Part shown: one piece after another, positions 35,801 through 47,869 of the stretch
Position numbering within the stretch: position 1 is the stretch's first letter
Layout: each line of letters begins with the position of its first letter
Assembly: GCF_000471905.2 (NCBI RefSeq)
Contig: NW_006495044.1
Location: 3,768,849-3,832,848, forward strand
Reading direction: 5' to 3'
DNA length: 64,000 bases
DNA from: Amborella trichopoda
Lineage: Eukaryota > Streptophyta > Magnoliopsida > Amborellales > Amborellaceae
The notes under the pieces: model-generated
What the model was told of the DNA's origin: nothing
The model's input: the letters and a program-made list of their open reading frames with translations, nothing else
Databases searched by the model: none
Position numbers and translations under genes: made by a program

Positions 35801-36240
35801 AGGGAATCAAGACATCTCAATATGGAACAGATTCTAGGATACATATATTTTTAAGGCTTATATATGTCTCTTCACAAGATATTTGATAAGATACCAATCA
35901 AACGTCGATCAAGCATGTTCATCTTGATTAACAATTGATGATAGGAGTTATCAAACTGATGTCAATGTGAGATAAATTCTACGAGACATACACTCCTATG
36001 GCTCCTATATACCTATCCATGTGATAGGTGGATGAATTTGATACGGAATGATGTTCTTGCCAATACATCGTGATTACACATGTGTATCGTGACTAATAAT
36101 CGATGATAAGAGATTATGAAGTTGTTTCAACTTGAGACAAAACTCTGGGATACATACACTCCCATAGCCCATATATGCCTCTCCAAATGATAACTAGAGG
36201 AGTTTGATGAGATGCAATATGTCTCTTTCTTATCCGTCAT
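35800..36240. repeat. Degenerate tandem array, about three units of 145-166 bp
   Basis: attctaggatacat, attctacgagacat and actctgggatacat occur at about 35,831, 35,976 and 36,142. Each is followed by a tatatgcctctcc-like and a gatgataggag-like block. Units of this size resemble satellite monomers, but only about three are here. Bases 36,240-36,950 hold nothing I recognise. Confidence 0.6.
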
Positions 36241-36949
36241 TGGCCCAGGATGTAGTGCGTGCCAGATGGGGCATTACGAAACCTCATCATATAATAATAT
36301 GGTGAGGTATATCCTTAAAGATCTATTATGAGGCCTCATATGCCTTAGGGTCCAAGAATTATACAAATAGAGCAATATTCGGAGTTGGTTTAAACTCAGC
36401 ATCCATTTAACTCCTAGAAATCTGAATCCAAAGAACCAAATGGGTCCGTAGTCTTTTTGTGATATTGTCCATGTCCAGCCTTTCTAGTTCTCTATCAGTT
36501 TCATCTTTGGGAAATGGCATATATAGCGTTTTGTGTCAACATGTGGCATCTATAACCCAGCATAGATTTGATTGAGAATGGACTGAGCATGAGAGGGAGC
36601 ATCGGTGGCTTAGAGACTAGCCAACCTTGTTGCCTTGAGCCTACTTACGACACAGAAACAGAAAAGCAATCATGAAATTGGTTTTCTGTGTAAAGGAGTT
36701 CATGAGAATCGGTGGTTTAGGGAGTATTCTTTCATGGACTTTGATGGACCAACCCGTTACCAATCATCAATCCCCCCTCTCAAATCCATTTAGTTCACAT
36801 TGTTTGTCCTAAACTCCCTTTCAAGATCAACAGCTCTACATTCTATTTTTGACAAGCGTACTTCATTATATTGAATGGATAAAGGCTGCAACAAATCAAA
36901 ACTCAAACAAATAAAGTTTATGACACAAACAGTCTCTCCAAAGAAACTC

Positions 36950-37760
36950 TTTTCTTAGCTAATGATCAATAATATCATTGGCCTGAACGAAACCTCTAAC
37001 TGTACACAAATATCCACAATCTCCATCCACTTATCTCAGGTTCCACGGTGGTTTAGATACCTTGTTACATTGTTTTATAACATTTAAAGGGTCCCTTACA
37101 ACATAAAAACAAAAAAAAGGTCCACAATTTCTTTACAATACCAAGTGTAAACCATGTAAAAGAGCTTCAAGTTTAGCACAATTGCCAGAAGCTATACCAC
37201 AGGACCCATCATAGCAATAAATGACCTCCCCAAACAAGTCTCTTAGCACCCCGCCACAGCCAGCATGTCTCAGATTCCGCAAGAGCTACCCTCAAAATTT
37301 AACTTCACACAACGAAGCACTGAAGGTTCCCATCGCTCTTTCAATGTGACCTTAATTTTCTGCTTGAACAAATTGGAGAGATTAATAGCAACATTGATTC
37401 TCCCTTTCAATGTGACCTTGATAACCTTCTGCTTGAACAAATTAGAGGGATTAACAACTATATTAACTTTGGAAACACCAAAACCCACCGTAGTGATAGA
37501 GGATAACTCCATATAGTATGCAAGATCCTTCTCTCTACCATATCTACATACAAAAAGAAAACCCTGAAAAATTCTTCTATTCCTTTCCAACCACACGAAT
37601 GGCTGCCTGTGTGATTTTCCATATCATATTCCCCTCAATAATTCTACATTCTTAGTCTCTCTAGAAACAGAATTATTCCCTTGTATTTTACTCACACATT
37701 TCCAGCCCTTGATTGCAATAAAAGCCTCTTCTATAGTTTTCCTACAAATTCCTTGGATAT
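36950..37760 (-). mobile_element. LINE (L1-type) 3' remnant with zf-RVT and RNase H
   Basis: On the minus strand, VWLERNRRIFQG (about 37,600) is the zinc-finger RVT end of plant LINE polyproteins. After a variable stretch comes VKLNFEGSSCGI (about 37,290) and, in another frame, AGCGGVLRDLFGEVI and GNCAKLEALLHGL, the RNase H-like (RVT_3) signature. A stop at 37,269 and frame changes show decay. The same motif set also occurs in free-standing plant RNase H-like genes, so a host-gene remnant is less likely but possible. Confidence 0.65.
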
Positions 37761-39640
37761 ATATGTTGGATAGATATATCCTCCACTAAATAAAGAGTCT
37801 CTTTCAACACTCTCTCTCTTTCTCCTTCGGATCTTCCAGCACCGGGCATCTCCTCCAACCTTCTCGCACCAGGTAGGTGAGACTCTATACATCGTGTTAC
37901 CAGTTCGCACAGACCTATGGTTTTAATAAACGCCGCTTTCCTAATTAAAAAAAATCTTTCTCTACACGCACACATGAACATGCTAGATTTAATAAAAGTT
38001 TAAGGCAATTAAATTACCAAGAAGACAGACTTCACCTACCCTAGCACACATCATTAAACTCTCTTTATAGGGTGCCTAACATAATCCCTCTGCCGAATTG
38101 AGCACGATTTGTCCTAGCTCGCATAACACAGAGCACCAACCTCTCTCTTCGCAGGATCCCTTACCTTCTCCCCCAATTGGTTCCCTGTTCTAAATTGACC
38201 TATTCTAGCTGGGCTTAATATATCATTAAATAATTTTTTAGAAAAAAGTAGTTCACAAACAATGATCCTTTCGAGAAAGAAAGCAACCCTTGTCCATTTA
38301 TATTTAATGTCACATGTGCTTAGAATGCTGAGTTGTAAATTTTGTCGTTGCTTGGGGGAGGTTAAGAGGTCGCACATGTGATTAGTGAATAAAGCAAGTT
38401 GTAATGCCTAAGTCTTGTATAAAGAAAGGTCATTAAAGATAGATACCAAAAGCTCATAGAAAACTCACTAATGAAGAAAAACATCTTTGGAACGGTTAGG
38501 CGCTTTTACTTCTAAGAAGCAACAACGACCAACCATTCATTATTATTAACTATTCCTTAAAATAACAAGACGTGTATGCATGAGAGTGAGTGCTGGTAGC
38601 CAATTTCAAAATTTTAATCCAAATGTCCATGTAGAGAGAGAAAGAGGTGATACCCAACTTCATTATTTAGATTTTAGAGGGAGAGAGGTAGGACTCATAT
38701 TCACTATTTAGATTTTAGAGAGATTTTAGAGAGAGAGTGGTCGTACCCAGCTTAACTATTTTATCTACATCTATCTCTCTCTATTCAAGGATTTCATATT
38801 TAAAAAAAAGAACATTGTTTCATGCAGTAAGGAACATTATTTCATGTGGGCTAGGCTGCATTTTTGTATATGCGGTCCAATATGTCTTAAAAATGGATGC
38901 AAATATATAGACCATCTAAAAACAATTAAAACTAACGGTCAAAAGTTTTCCTATTTTTAGTAGAATTATTATATCTAATTTTTTAAATTTATTTATTTTT
39001 CATATTCATGATCTCCATGTTAGTGATCACATATCCTTAAAAAATTAAGTCCCAAACCCATCTCAAAAAAAAATTTATTTAATGTCCCACACAATTCTAC
39101 ATGTGCGGGCTTGACCCGCATGCCAAGCTCATCCTCTTTATAATAAAAAAAAAAAGAATAAAAAAACGCACTCATTTTATGACTAAAAAAATAAAAGAAG
39201 AAGAAGTGATCAATAGTTGGGTAGACCGATGAACGTCAAGTCAGCCAACAGAAAAAAACAAGAAATCACAAAAAAGGGTGGATGGTTACAGGCACCAAAA
39301 GGTCATATCAATGGCTCAATACTTGGTTCAAAAATAAAATACGTTATATATAAAACATGGTAAAGGAAAAGCAATGCATGTGGGGGAATCAATTTCTCCC
39401 CAATTCTAATTCATATCCCATCATCATCCCTGTCTTTTGACCTCTTCCCGATTCCAAAATAGCAGACTCTACCTCCTATTATTTCCAGTCAGAAAACTTG
39501 AATGTTACAAAGCTTCTCTGATGAAAAGCAACGGTTTTTAGTTGTACCAAAGGCCACATAGAGATAAAGACTATATAATTGAGACCCCCAAAAGAATAAG
39601 AATGGAAAACCATGAGAAAGAGGCTCATCGGATGCTTGAC
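37761..39640. other. Intergenic, AT-rich, GA microsatellites
   Basis: No gene is supported. There is a repeated tatttagattttagagag phrase near 38,665-38,745 and A-rich runs near 39,140-39,190. The frame at 38,377-38,114 on the minus strand is unrecognised. The end next to 39,641 must contain the 3' UTR of the JAZ gene, but I could not pick a poly(A) signal with confidence. Confidence 0.5.
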
Positions 39641-42600
39641 TTAGCTCCTCGCATTGCCCACCTCACTGTTAAGGGGAGGCCCTAAACTCCATTTATGGTC
39701 GACTTTGCTGCAAATTCCGACACAATCTGGCGAGTCTGAGGCGCCGCTTTCAACAGTTGAGGAGTGCTCTGGGGACTTTTTGGTGGTGTAAGGTCCCATA
39801 TTTGAGACCCTGCATCACAAGTCACACATGCTTTAATCTTAGAATTGATGCTGAACGAGTATTATAAGCTTTTCTATCATCACGAATACCAAGTGATAGG
39901 AAGACTTTTGAAAGTTAAGATTTGGGTACTGGAATCTACTTCTTGGAATTCTTTTTTTGAATAGGCATGACGATCCGAATTTTGTTCGAGACATTCTTTC
40001 ATCTTGATGGGCCCAAAATAGCACCAATCAAGGGGTTCGAGACATTCTTTCATCTTGATGGGCCCAAAATAGCACCAATCAAGTGGGAATGAAAACGACA
40101 CAAGTTTCACGATTTAAACCAATTGGTTAGCCACGAAATTTTTGAAATACATAAACAAATGAGGAGTTGTGGATATGTAATGGTGTCTTCTTTTATTGAT
40201 AGATACATAAAAGTGGAAGGAAGCTGAATACTTTCAAGACACATGCACTCATTCAAACTGCATAATTTTCATTTTATTCCTTTGGTAGGTAAAGAAAAGT
40301 ACAAAGATCACGTCAAGTTGCACAGCAAGCCGGTACTTTTTTTTAAAGAGAGGAGAATCCGTCTACTACTATCAAGTGTTACTTAAAAGTACTCAAACCA
40401 GTCCATGGAGGAGATAAACAACTGTTACACTGATGAAATATATAGGACTTAAAAAGCTGGGAAAAATGCACACCTTAACCATCCATAGATAACTAAGGAT
40501 GGTAGATGGGCCTCATGAGTAACTTTCACAAAGTCCTCAGGGGTTCCCAAAAGAACATTTTTCTTCATCGATAAAGGCTACATAGATAATTGAGAAAATT
40601 ACCTTTCCTTGCGTTTCTCCAAGAACCGAGCGAGAGATGCTTTCCTTGCCTGTGGAACCGCTGCTGCAGTAAGGGAGGATATGCTTAGAAACTGAATTTC
40701 ATTTTCTTTGATCTATTCTTTTCTATAATCTTTTTCCTAGCTGGGGGAAGGTACAATTTTTCAGCATAATAAGAAGAGTGCAAAAGAAATTCACCTCTTG
40801 CATTCAGCGCTGCAGGAGTCTGTTTTGGTGGTTCTTGGTGGTTGCTAGGAGCTAAGGACGAAATGGTTTTGACCGCAACCAGGTCACTGCTCGAGTGAGC
40901 AGCTGCCTGCAATTGCGACGTCGCAGACATTGGGCTTGAAAGGCCAGAGCAGGTCGGCATAGCTGAGTTGCTAGGAATCCCCTCAACAGTTGCTATAGGC
41001 AACGATGGCACTTGGGTTCTAGAATTTGGAGTCTTAACAGATTGGTTAGCCCCATTAGCAGCCAAGAACATAATTGCTTGAGCCTGCAAATAAATAAAAC
41101 AAGTACAATATATAGTAAGAGAACAAGAAACCAAATTCGTAGTTTTGTGTAGAACACAAAGATAAAGAAAACAAATGTTAGGTAATTCAGTAACAAAGTA
41201 AAGTACTTGTTTAAAACATAGATAAAACCTAAGAGAAGGAAAGAATCAGGACCCGAATTTTAAAACTTGATATCTTAAAAAATAAGTACCCTTACGCAGA
41301 AGGTATTACTTACACTATAATTACACATCGAAGAAAAAAGGAAAGGAGAAGGGAACATAGTCATCTAAAGCCCGATTACCTTCTCTAAAGGAATGTCATC
41401 GTAAACATTCACTGAACCAGCATAAAATATGGTCAACTGAGCAGCTGAGGAAGCAGGCTTCGCCAGCGTGCATGGAACACTCCTGCATCATCAACTACTT
41501 AAGAGTGTTCCATTTCACTTAAAGTTATTTAAGATCTGAATTTTGAGAGAGAGAGAGACTTCACTTCATCACTACCTTGGTAGAAAAGACCCAGCCAGAG
41601 TTCCCACAGAAGAGGTAACAGGATGCTGAGACGTGACAGGAATCCCTCCAAAAGATTTCACTGAACTGGGATTACCAGCTCCACCATGCATCTTGAAGAA
41701 CGGGCTGCTCATAGAGATTGGGATTGAATGGCTGGAGAGCGGCAGTGTTCCTATGCCCTGAGAATGGTGGGATATGGAACCCTGCTCAATGGCGGCTTGA
41801 GAAGGATACGGCATGCAAGACATGCCATACTGGCTATGTGATTTTGTGATTGGAGCACCATTTGTTTCCAAAGTGAATCCCTTCTAAGGAGATCAACCAA
41901 AAGAAATAAAAGGAACATTAGAGGTGAACAAAGGGGGATCAAAATTCAACCCTCAGAAAATGAATAAAAGAAAAAGATTGGGTTTTGGGTTTTATACTTG
42001 GGTTGCAGTTGGTGCTCTGTGGTTTGTCTCATAAGCACCTGCAGTTGATATGGGCTGAAACCCAGACGAGGCTAGCTGGTCAAACACGACTTTCTTGTGT
42101 CTATCCTCTTGGGCACCTTTGAAAGACATGAATTGTTGAAGGGCAGATGCGTTGATGGAGAAAGGCCATTGCATTCCATTTGCCATGGATGCTGTATCCG
42201 AAGAAGATATAGAAATGATTAACCAGTGTAAAAAACACAAAAGAGGATGGTTCAGACAAAATCAAATCACTAGGAAACGGCACATGGACGGCCATCAGTT
42301 CCAGATCCATGGAAGATATGAAAGACAATTTGTTTTTGAGTTATCCTGTGTGTAGGGTAAGGTCCTTATCTCATTTGGGGGCAGTCAAATAGGTTGAACA
42401 AGACAATAAACTAAGCAAAGTAAAAACTATTTCTTTTTTATCAGAGTTCAAATTGTATGCTCTACGAAGAAACAACGACCATGATACAATTGACGGCTAA
42501 ACCTGCTACATGAAAGCACATCCATAATGAATAGGAACAAGGCAGGGAAAGAAACTGAGCGCCTTTGCTAGAGAGAGACCCAGATCTAAAATTCACAACC

Positions 42601-43314
42601 ACTAGCTTATATTTTTGTTTCAACATGATTTTTGATGTATAAGGTAAGGAAACAGTGGAAAAATTTAAAGAGGGGCCATCAGAATTTTCTCATGAACTGA
42701 ATTAGAGAACAGAAAATAGAATAAGAATTTTCTTATTACATCAATTCGTTGATATCCAGATAAAAATACCAACAATAGATTTTCCCAAAAAAAAAAAATG
42801 AACACCAAACAACTTCAAAAGATAGGAAATACCCAATAATGCACAAAAAACAGAAAGTCTTACAGGTAACTAGATAATTTGAGAAACAAACTAAAAACAC
42901 AAGGTAAACCTGGTTAATTAGAAAGTAGAACACAAAAATGTGAAGGCAAAACGCACAATTTGTTTTACTTTTCCCAAAGAAAACAGAAAAGTTAATCACC
43001 CAATTCCTTGCTGCAACTTATCCAATAACACAAACAAAAAGCTCAAAGACAAAAGCAGAATTTCACACTAATACAAGTCCCGACTTTATATCCTCAGATC
43101 CCCACGGTCTCAGAAGAAACATACAACTGAAATTGACAGTGAAAATCAACAAACAAATCAATCTATCCATACCTGAATCCTTCACCGATGTGTTGAATTG
43201 ACCAAAATCGTTGACTGTAAAACCTTTATAGAAATCCTCTCTCTCTTTTGCCTCGTCTTTCACTACGGGATTCAAACCAAAAAAGTCCCTCGCCACCTTT
43301 GGTTCTCTCTCCAT
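39641..43314 (-). CDS. Jasmonate ZIM-domain protein, TIFY6/JAZ3-like, seven exons, 421 aa
   Basis: The gene encodes a repressor of jasmonate signalling in the nucleus that binds MYC-type factors and, with JA-Ile, the COI1 receptor. Exons on the minus strand: 43,314-43,173, 42,191-41,998, 41,883-41,576, 41,482-41,380, 41,083-40,795, 40,663-40,603, 39,809-39,641. All introns are GT-AG and the joined frame is open from ATG to TAA (1,266 bp). The N-terminus starts MEREPKVARDFFGLN, as in the JAZ3/TIFY6 group. The TIFY motif (TIFYAGSVNVYDD, residues 232-244) recruits NINJA. The Jas motif is VPQARKASLARFLEKRKER (348-366), completed by VSNMGPY (367-373) from the next exon. The PQARK start is the degron type of this subgroup. 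No EAR motif is seen. The start codon is the first ATG in a frame with a conserved N-terminus. It is the only intact host gene in the window. Confidence 0.95.
39810..40602 (-). other. Jas intron of the JAZ gene, with a 51-bp tandem duplication
   Basis: This intron splits the Jas motif between KRKER and the X2PY end, a position known to be conserved in plant JAZ genes. Read through, the first codons are AGG TAA, so retention ends the protein directly after Arg366. Within the intron a 51-bp unit beginning gttcgagacattctttcatc is present twice, at 39,984 and 40,035. Confidence 0.85.
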
Positions 43315-43576
43315 CTCCCCAAAATCTCAAACAAACTCCAGAAAACCCAAAAACCTTCAACAAAACAAATCAAGAAAACCCTAGCTTCCTTTAAACCAGA
43401 GAGAACCCTAAGCCACGTCCTCCTCCTTCCTGATAACCCAAAAATACAGAAAAAGATATCTCATAAACCCTAGAAAATAGGTGAAAACTTTTATGTTTCT
43501 GATTATTTCCTTCTTTCTCTCTCTGCAAATCCCAAAACCATGAACACCATATCCTCAAAGAAACAGAGGCCCTGCA

Positions 43577-43584
43577 TTTTTATA
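43577..43584 (-). promoter_or_regulatory. TATA box of the JAZ gene
   Basis: TATAAAAA on the minus strand lies 263 bp upstream of the ATG. The leader between them has a GA-rich tract, common in plant 5' UTRs. No cDNA evidence is available. Confidence 0.6.
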
Positions 43585-43867
43585 GCAAGCTAGTTAGGCC
43601 ACCCAAGTTTTCTCATAATCCACCCAAAAGAATTAAGAAATGGGTAAATAAATGAATTCCACATTATTTCCACCCATTTTTGGGTGGAAATATCAAATAA
43701 AAAATATTGATTACAAAAATAGGGGATTCAGGTTTATCAAACCCTCAATCTGAGCCGTTGAATGGTAGATCGAGCGGCTAATGGGTGCAAGGCCGGGGTC
43801 ACCAACAATCTGGACCGTTCAATGGGTAGATCGAGCTGCTAACTACCGGGTGTCCCAGTCAAAAGCC

Positions 43868-43981
43868 CACGTGCGTAGGGCTTTTCCGGTCACCAACACC
43901 GCCCTCCACTCATCCCTTATCCACACATGCTATGTCCAGGTGTCGGTGACCAGATCTGGGCCCCACACTTATTTTCACGTG
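43868..43981. promoter_or_regulatory. Two G-boxes upstream of the JAZ gene
   Basis: CACGTG occurs at 43,868-43,873 and 43,976-43,981, about 290 and 400 bp upstream of the TATA box. G-boxes are the known binding sites of MYC2, which activates JAZ genes in the jasmonate feedback loop. Between them and the TATA box is a direct repeat of about 50 bp (about 43,748-43,840) around gaccgttcaatgggtagatc or its variant. Confidence 0.55.
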
Positions 43982-43984
43982 GGA

Positions 43985-45090
43985 AAAGGTTTCCATGGAA
44001 TGCTCCCGATATTTTATATAATTCCATGGGTAACCTCGGTGCGTTTCTCTTTTCGGAAAATTCCGGCGCGATTCCCTCGTGCCTCGCTAACTTACTCATT
44101 ATGCCACTATCGCTTTTATTTTAAATATTGCCAAAAGATATTCTACTGCCGCGAGAGTAGAATGTCCATTTACTCTATCATGCTTAGAATTAATTTTAAG
44201 CCTCAAAATTTTTGGTATGCAACCTCTTTAATAGGTAGATCAATTTTAATAAAAAAAATTTCCTAATTGTACCCGCTATGCACTTGAAAAAAATAATGTC
44301 TCTAGATTTAATAGAGATTATCCAATTTTTAGATGGTTAGATTTAAGTGTTAGAAAACACAAATTAAAAAAAACACACCGAAAAGAGAAACGCACCGAAA
44401 GGAGTTCTAAAAATTTAGAAAAAAAGAGAAAAAAATCTAGCAATTCTTAAGGAGTTCTAAAAATTTTAGATTGGAAAAATATTTGTAAGTAGTCTCTCTT
44501 CTTAAGGGAGTAGAAATAAACTATGCTACGAAAGAGCATATTGTAAGTGCTCATGAATATTTATGCGAGTATTGCTTTTATTATTCACAAAATGTAACCT
44601 TCTGAACCCACCTCTTCAGTATGCCTTGCATTAAAAAAAAATGATTGGTGTATGAAGCATGGACTTGAGTAAAAAAATAAAAATAAAATATTAAATGTTG
44701 GGGTTGTTGGATGATTTTCCACTTGACTTTAATGGCCCCCTACCGAAGAGGCATTAGTGCATACCAATTTTTATTTAAATCATTTATTCGGATCGGAATC
44801 TCGCTATTTAGATCAACTCTCAAGGGTACGAAGCTGGTTCTTTGGATATATCCTAAAACAGGCAGTTCCTGTTAGGAACTGCCTAATTCCTAGCAGGGAA
44901 CCAGTTGATCGGACCGCATTTTTTTTTAGTATTTTTTTTTTTTCTCTCTTTTTATTGATTTTCATATTGGCCTATGTCTCTTGGCCATATCCCTAAGTGG
45001 ATTGATGATTCGCCGACCCGAGCCAGTTTCTCATATGGCTAGTTCATCTTGCCGATCTTGGTTTTTAAACATTGGTGCAAACAAATAATC
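43985..45090. other. AT-rich spacer with a perfect short palindrome
   Basis: No gene is supported. GGCAGTTCCT (44,861-44,870) and AGGAACTGCC (44,874-44,883) are perfect inverted arms around GTT. The copy cctaattcctagcagggaac just right of it belongs to the same structure. Poly-T runs occur near 44,930. The right part (45,035-45,060) ends in TTTTTAAACATTG, which resembles a hAT right end, but no left partner was found. Confidence 0.6.
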
Positions 45091-45094
45091 CCTG

Positions 45095-45255
45095 TATAAG
45101 AAAAGAGCCTAGGCTTAATTGGTTAACGCTTGACAATTTGCAACACTACGTCCTAGGCTCAATTCCTATGAAAGGTAGGGGCCCTCTCCCCCATTAACTC
45201 ATCCAAAAAAGGAATTCTTGTGTAAGTCCCTTATCAAAATATAATTTTTAAAAAT
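45095..45255 (+). mobile_element. tRNA-derived SINE candidate
   Basis: An A-box-like stretch (taggcttaattggttaacg, about 45,110-45,128) and a B-box-like stretch (ggctcaattcc, 45,156-45,166) are spaced as in a Pol III promoter. They are followed by a non-coding body and an A/T-rich tail. The phrases cctaggct and ggtaggggcc resemble plant SINEs. Ends and target duplication were not fixed. Confidence 0.45.
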
Positions 45256-45309
45256 TTATTTTTTGAAATCAGTTAAAAATTAAGAATTTTAAAAAAGATC
45301 TTAAAAAAA

Positions 45310-45960
45310 TAGGTTTTCTTCATAGAACCTATACATATGTGTTTTTTTATCTTTTGAAAAACTAATTTATGAAAAATTATTTTCTATATATGGCTTTCTT
45401 GAAACTTCCTTCTCTTTATCGATTTGATATTTTTGAATTTTTTGAAATCCACTAGAAAATGTGACTTCTACAAAAGATATTAAAAAATTGTGTGGTTTCT
45501 ATAAGGTTGCAGCCTTAAACAATCCAATTAAGGTGCACCTCCAAATTTTATCATAACATGTAATTTTGGTGTAAAACATTCTTAAAATATACTTGTGGAA
45601 ATATTGAAAATGAACGGTCTAGATAATGTGTTGTAAGATGCACTATTTATAGGACTTAAAATCTTTTTTCTTTTTTTCCATATTCATGCATCTCGATGTC
45701 AAGATGCTCAATTAAAGGGTTTTTTAACATTAAAGCAACATTTTCCGATGATTTTTTAGGTCCATCTTTAATTCTACATTTTAAAGTTGCAACCTTATAT
45801 AAACTTTTTTCTTAAAAAAAAAAAACAGGTCTTCTTCATAGAACCTATACATATGTGTATTTTCATATTTTGAAAAACTAGTTATGAAAAATTCTTTTCT
45901 ATATATGACTTTCTTGAAACTTCCTTCTCTTTAATGATTTGATATTTTTGAATTCTAGTT
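45310..45960. repeat. Direct repeat of about 130 bp, 517 bp apart
   Basis: catagaacctatacatatgt and the following 110 bases occur at 45,310-45,440 and 45,827-45,960. MITE copy 1 lies between them, and MITE copy 2 starts shortly after the second. A tandem duplication of a segment holding the MITE could explain this, followed by divergence. Confidence 0.7.
45489..45811 (-). mobile_element. MITE copy 1
   Basis: It has inverted ends GGTTTCTATAAGGTTGCAGCC (left) and GGTTGCAACCTTATATAAAC-like (right). It is an inverted relative of copy 3 at 49,157. Possible A/T-rich flanking duplication ttaaaaaa on both sides. No coding capacity. Confidence 0.7.
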
Positions 45961-46006
45961 TTGAGATAATATGTGGGATGAAATAAAGAACCTTGATTTA
46001 AACAAA

Positions 46007-46399
46007 GGAAAAAGTTTCTATAGAGCCGAGGCTCTAAACAATCAAATTAGAGCTCACCTCAAAAATTTCACTAGAAAATATTGTTTTGATGCTCAAATAT
46101 CCTCAAGTTGATCATCTCGGCATCAAGATGCATGGACATGAGAAAAAAATGGATTTCAAATTTTGGAAATAGTCCATCTTGTAACGCATTTTTGGACCGT
46201 CAATTTTCAAGATTTTTAATTTTTCATAGATATGCTCATTGTATACTATTTTTTAAACTTTAAAATTTATATGTAAAGATGAAAATATATTCTAAGGCTA
46301 TCACAAAAAAATTAATATTGAAACCACATTTCTCGATACTATTTAAAGGTGCCCTTTACTTTGATTGTTTAGAGCCTCGGCTTTATAGAAACCGCACCC
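46007..46399 (+). mobile_element. MITE copy 2 (393 bp)
   Basis: The left end GTTTCTATAGAGCCGAGGC and the right end GCCTCGGCTTTATAGAAACC are inverted repeats that extend into CTCTAAACAATCAAA. Flanks are ttaaacaaa and tttaacaaa, one difference in nine. The inside aligns with copy 3. Confidence 0.75.
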
Positions 46400-47865
46400 T
46401 TTAACAAAAGGCCCCCATTAGAATTTTCACCAACACTGTCCTTGAAAACGTATCCGTTAAAAAATTGGTATTCCTAAAACAAAATAAGGAATTGGAAAAT
46501 CTTGTTTTCCAGCATTATTGCAAGGAGGAAGTGAGAGAAAATTAGCCACAATTTTAGATTTTAGGCAATTGAGAATTTGGGATGCAATTATGTGTTTGGG
46601 TTTACTTATACATATTATTTACTACAAGTTTTTATTGTTACTTTTCTTCTATATGCATAAGTTGACTTTCATTGCTTTTAAACTTTTTGTTATGGGATTG
46701 TATACCATGAGATCATTTACTCTTGATACAAAGTGGTCACAATTACTTACAACCATCCGATATGAAATTTGTTAGCTTGGGTTTATCACAAAGTTCAAAA
46801 AAATTTCTTTTGAAGTTTGAGCATGATCAATAGAATAAATGTAGCCACCAAATTTCACATCCAATGATCAAGATTAATTGCGATTATCTTGTATTAAAGG
46901 TAAATGGTCTCATTGTATACTTTTCTTTTTGTTATTAATTGATGTATACAATACCCTATCTTGAAAGGCACATGTTTTAATATTTATTTATGTATTTTTT
47001 TTATTTATTTTGTGTTTTTATTAACAACAATCCTACATCAAGAATTTTTTTTTTCTAAATAATAATCCTATACCTCGGGGTTGCACTTCTTATTTGTTAA
47101 AATATTTGCAGTGTTAGTATAGTGGTTGTTTCATTATATGCTCCAAATAAAATCATTCTCTCATGAGCGTAGAGAAAACATTTTTGTTGTGTTCAGAGAA
47201 AACTTAGACCAATAATTTTTCAAGTAAATAATACTAAGGAAGACCATAGAATTATTGGTAATCACATTAATGTATTCTAGCAATTATCACAAATCAGAAT
47301 TTTAGCTTATGTTATCTTTACACGTTTATTTTTCTCTCTTTGTTTTCTGAGTCAAATTTGAAACATTCATAATTCTTAAATTTAACTAATTTTTTATGAT
47401 TTGTACTTTTTTTTCCCTGATTTTTTGCCTTCAACTCTTTGAACCAAAAGTAAATTTTTACCAATCTTCTAATATGTCAATATAGGTATATTGTTATTAA
47501 GGTGAATCTTATTATTATAATTATTATTTAATAAATATTACTTGATATTATTGATAAATAAAACCAATAATGTTAAGGAGAATCTTAGTTTGAGGGGGCA
47601 ACTCATCCTTATTCCATACAATTATTCTTATTAGTTGGCTATTTAGGAATTGGGTTGCTAGAGCAAGAAGGGCTTCTCTTTCTCAATCTTAGGGCTCTTA
47701 TGTGATGAGTGGCTAGAAGAAAATAGAAAATTTTATCAAAATATCCATGCGAGATACACTAACATTTTACCGATTGGTCACTTCATTATATGTATTTTGA
47801 TAGGCATTTTGAAATTAAATCAATCTATATGCAAAAATATTTAATACTTAAACTCTCATAGACAT
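46400..47865. other. AT-rich spacer, no gene seen
   Basis: The longest frame (46,518-46,775, 85 codons, hydrophobic) shows no family resemblance. Poly-T runs and simple AT repeats dominate. Confidence 0.5.
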
Positions 47866-47869
47866 TTGA

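Noticed and set aside
45110..45166. True tRNA gene
   Set aside because: A- and B-box-like stretches are present but no cloverleaf with paired acceptor stem forms around them. SINE is the better reading.
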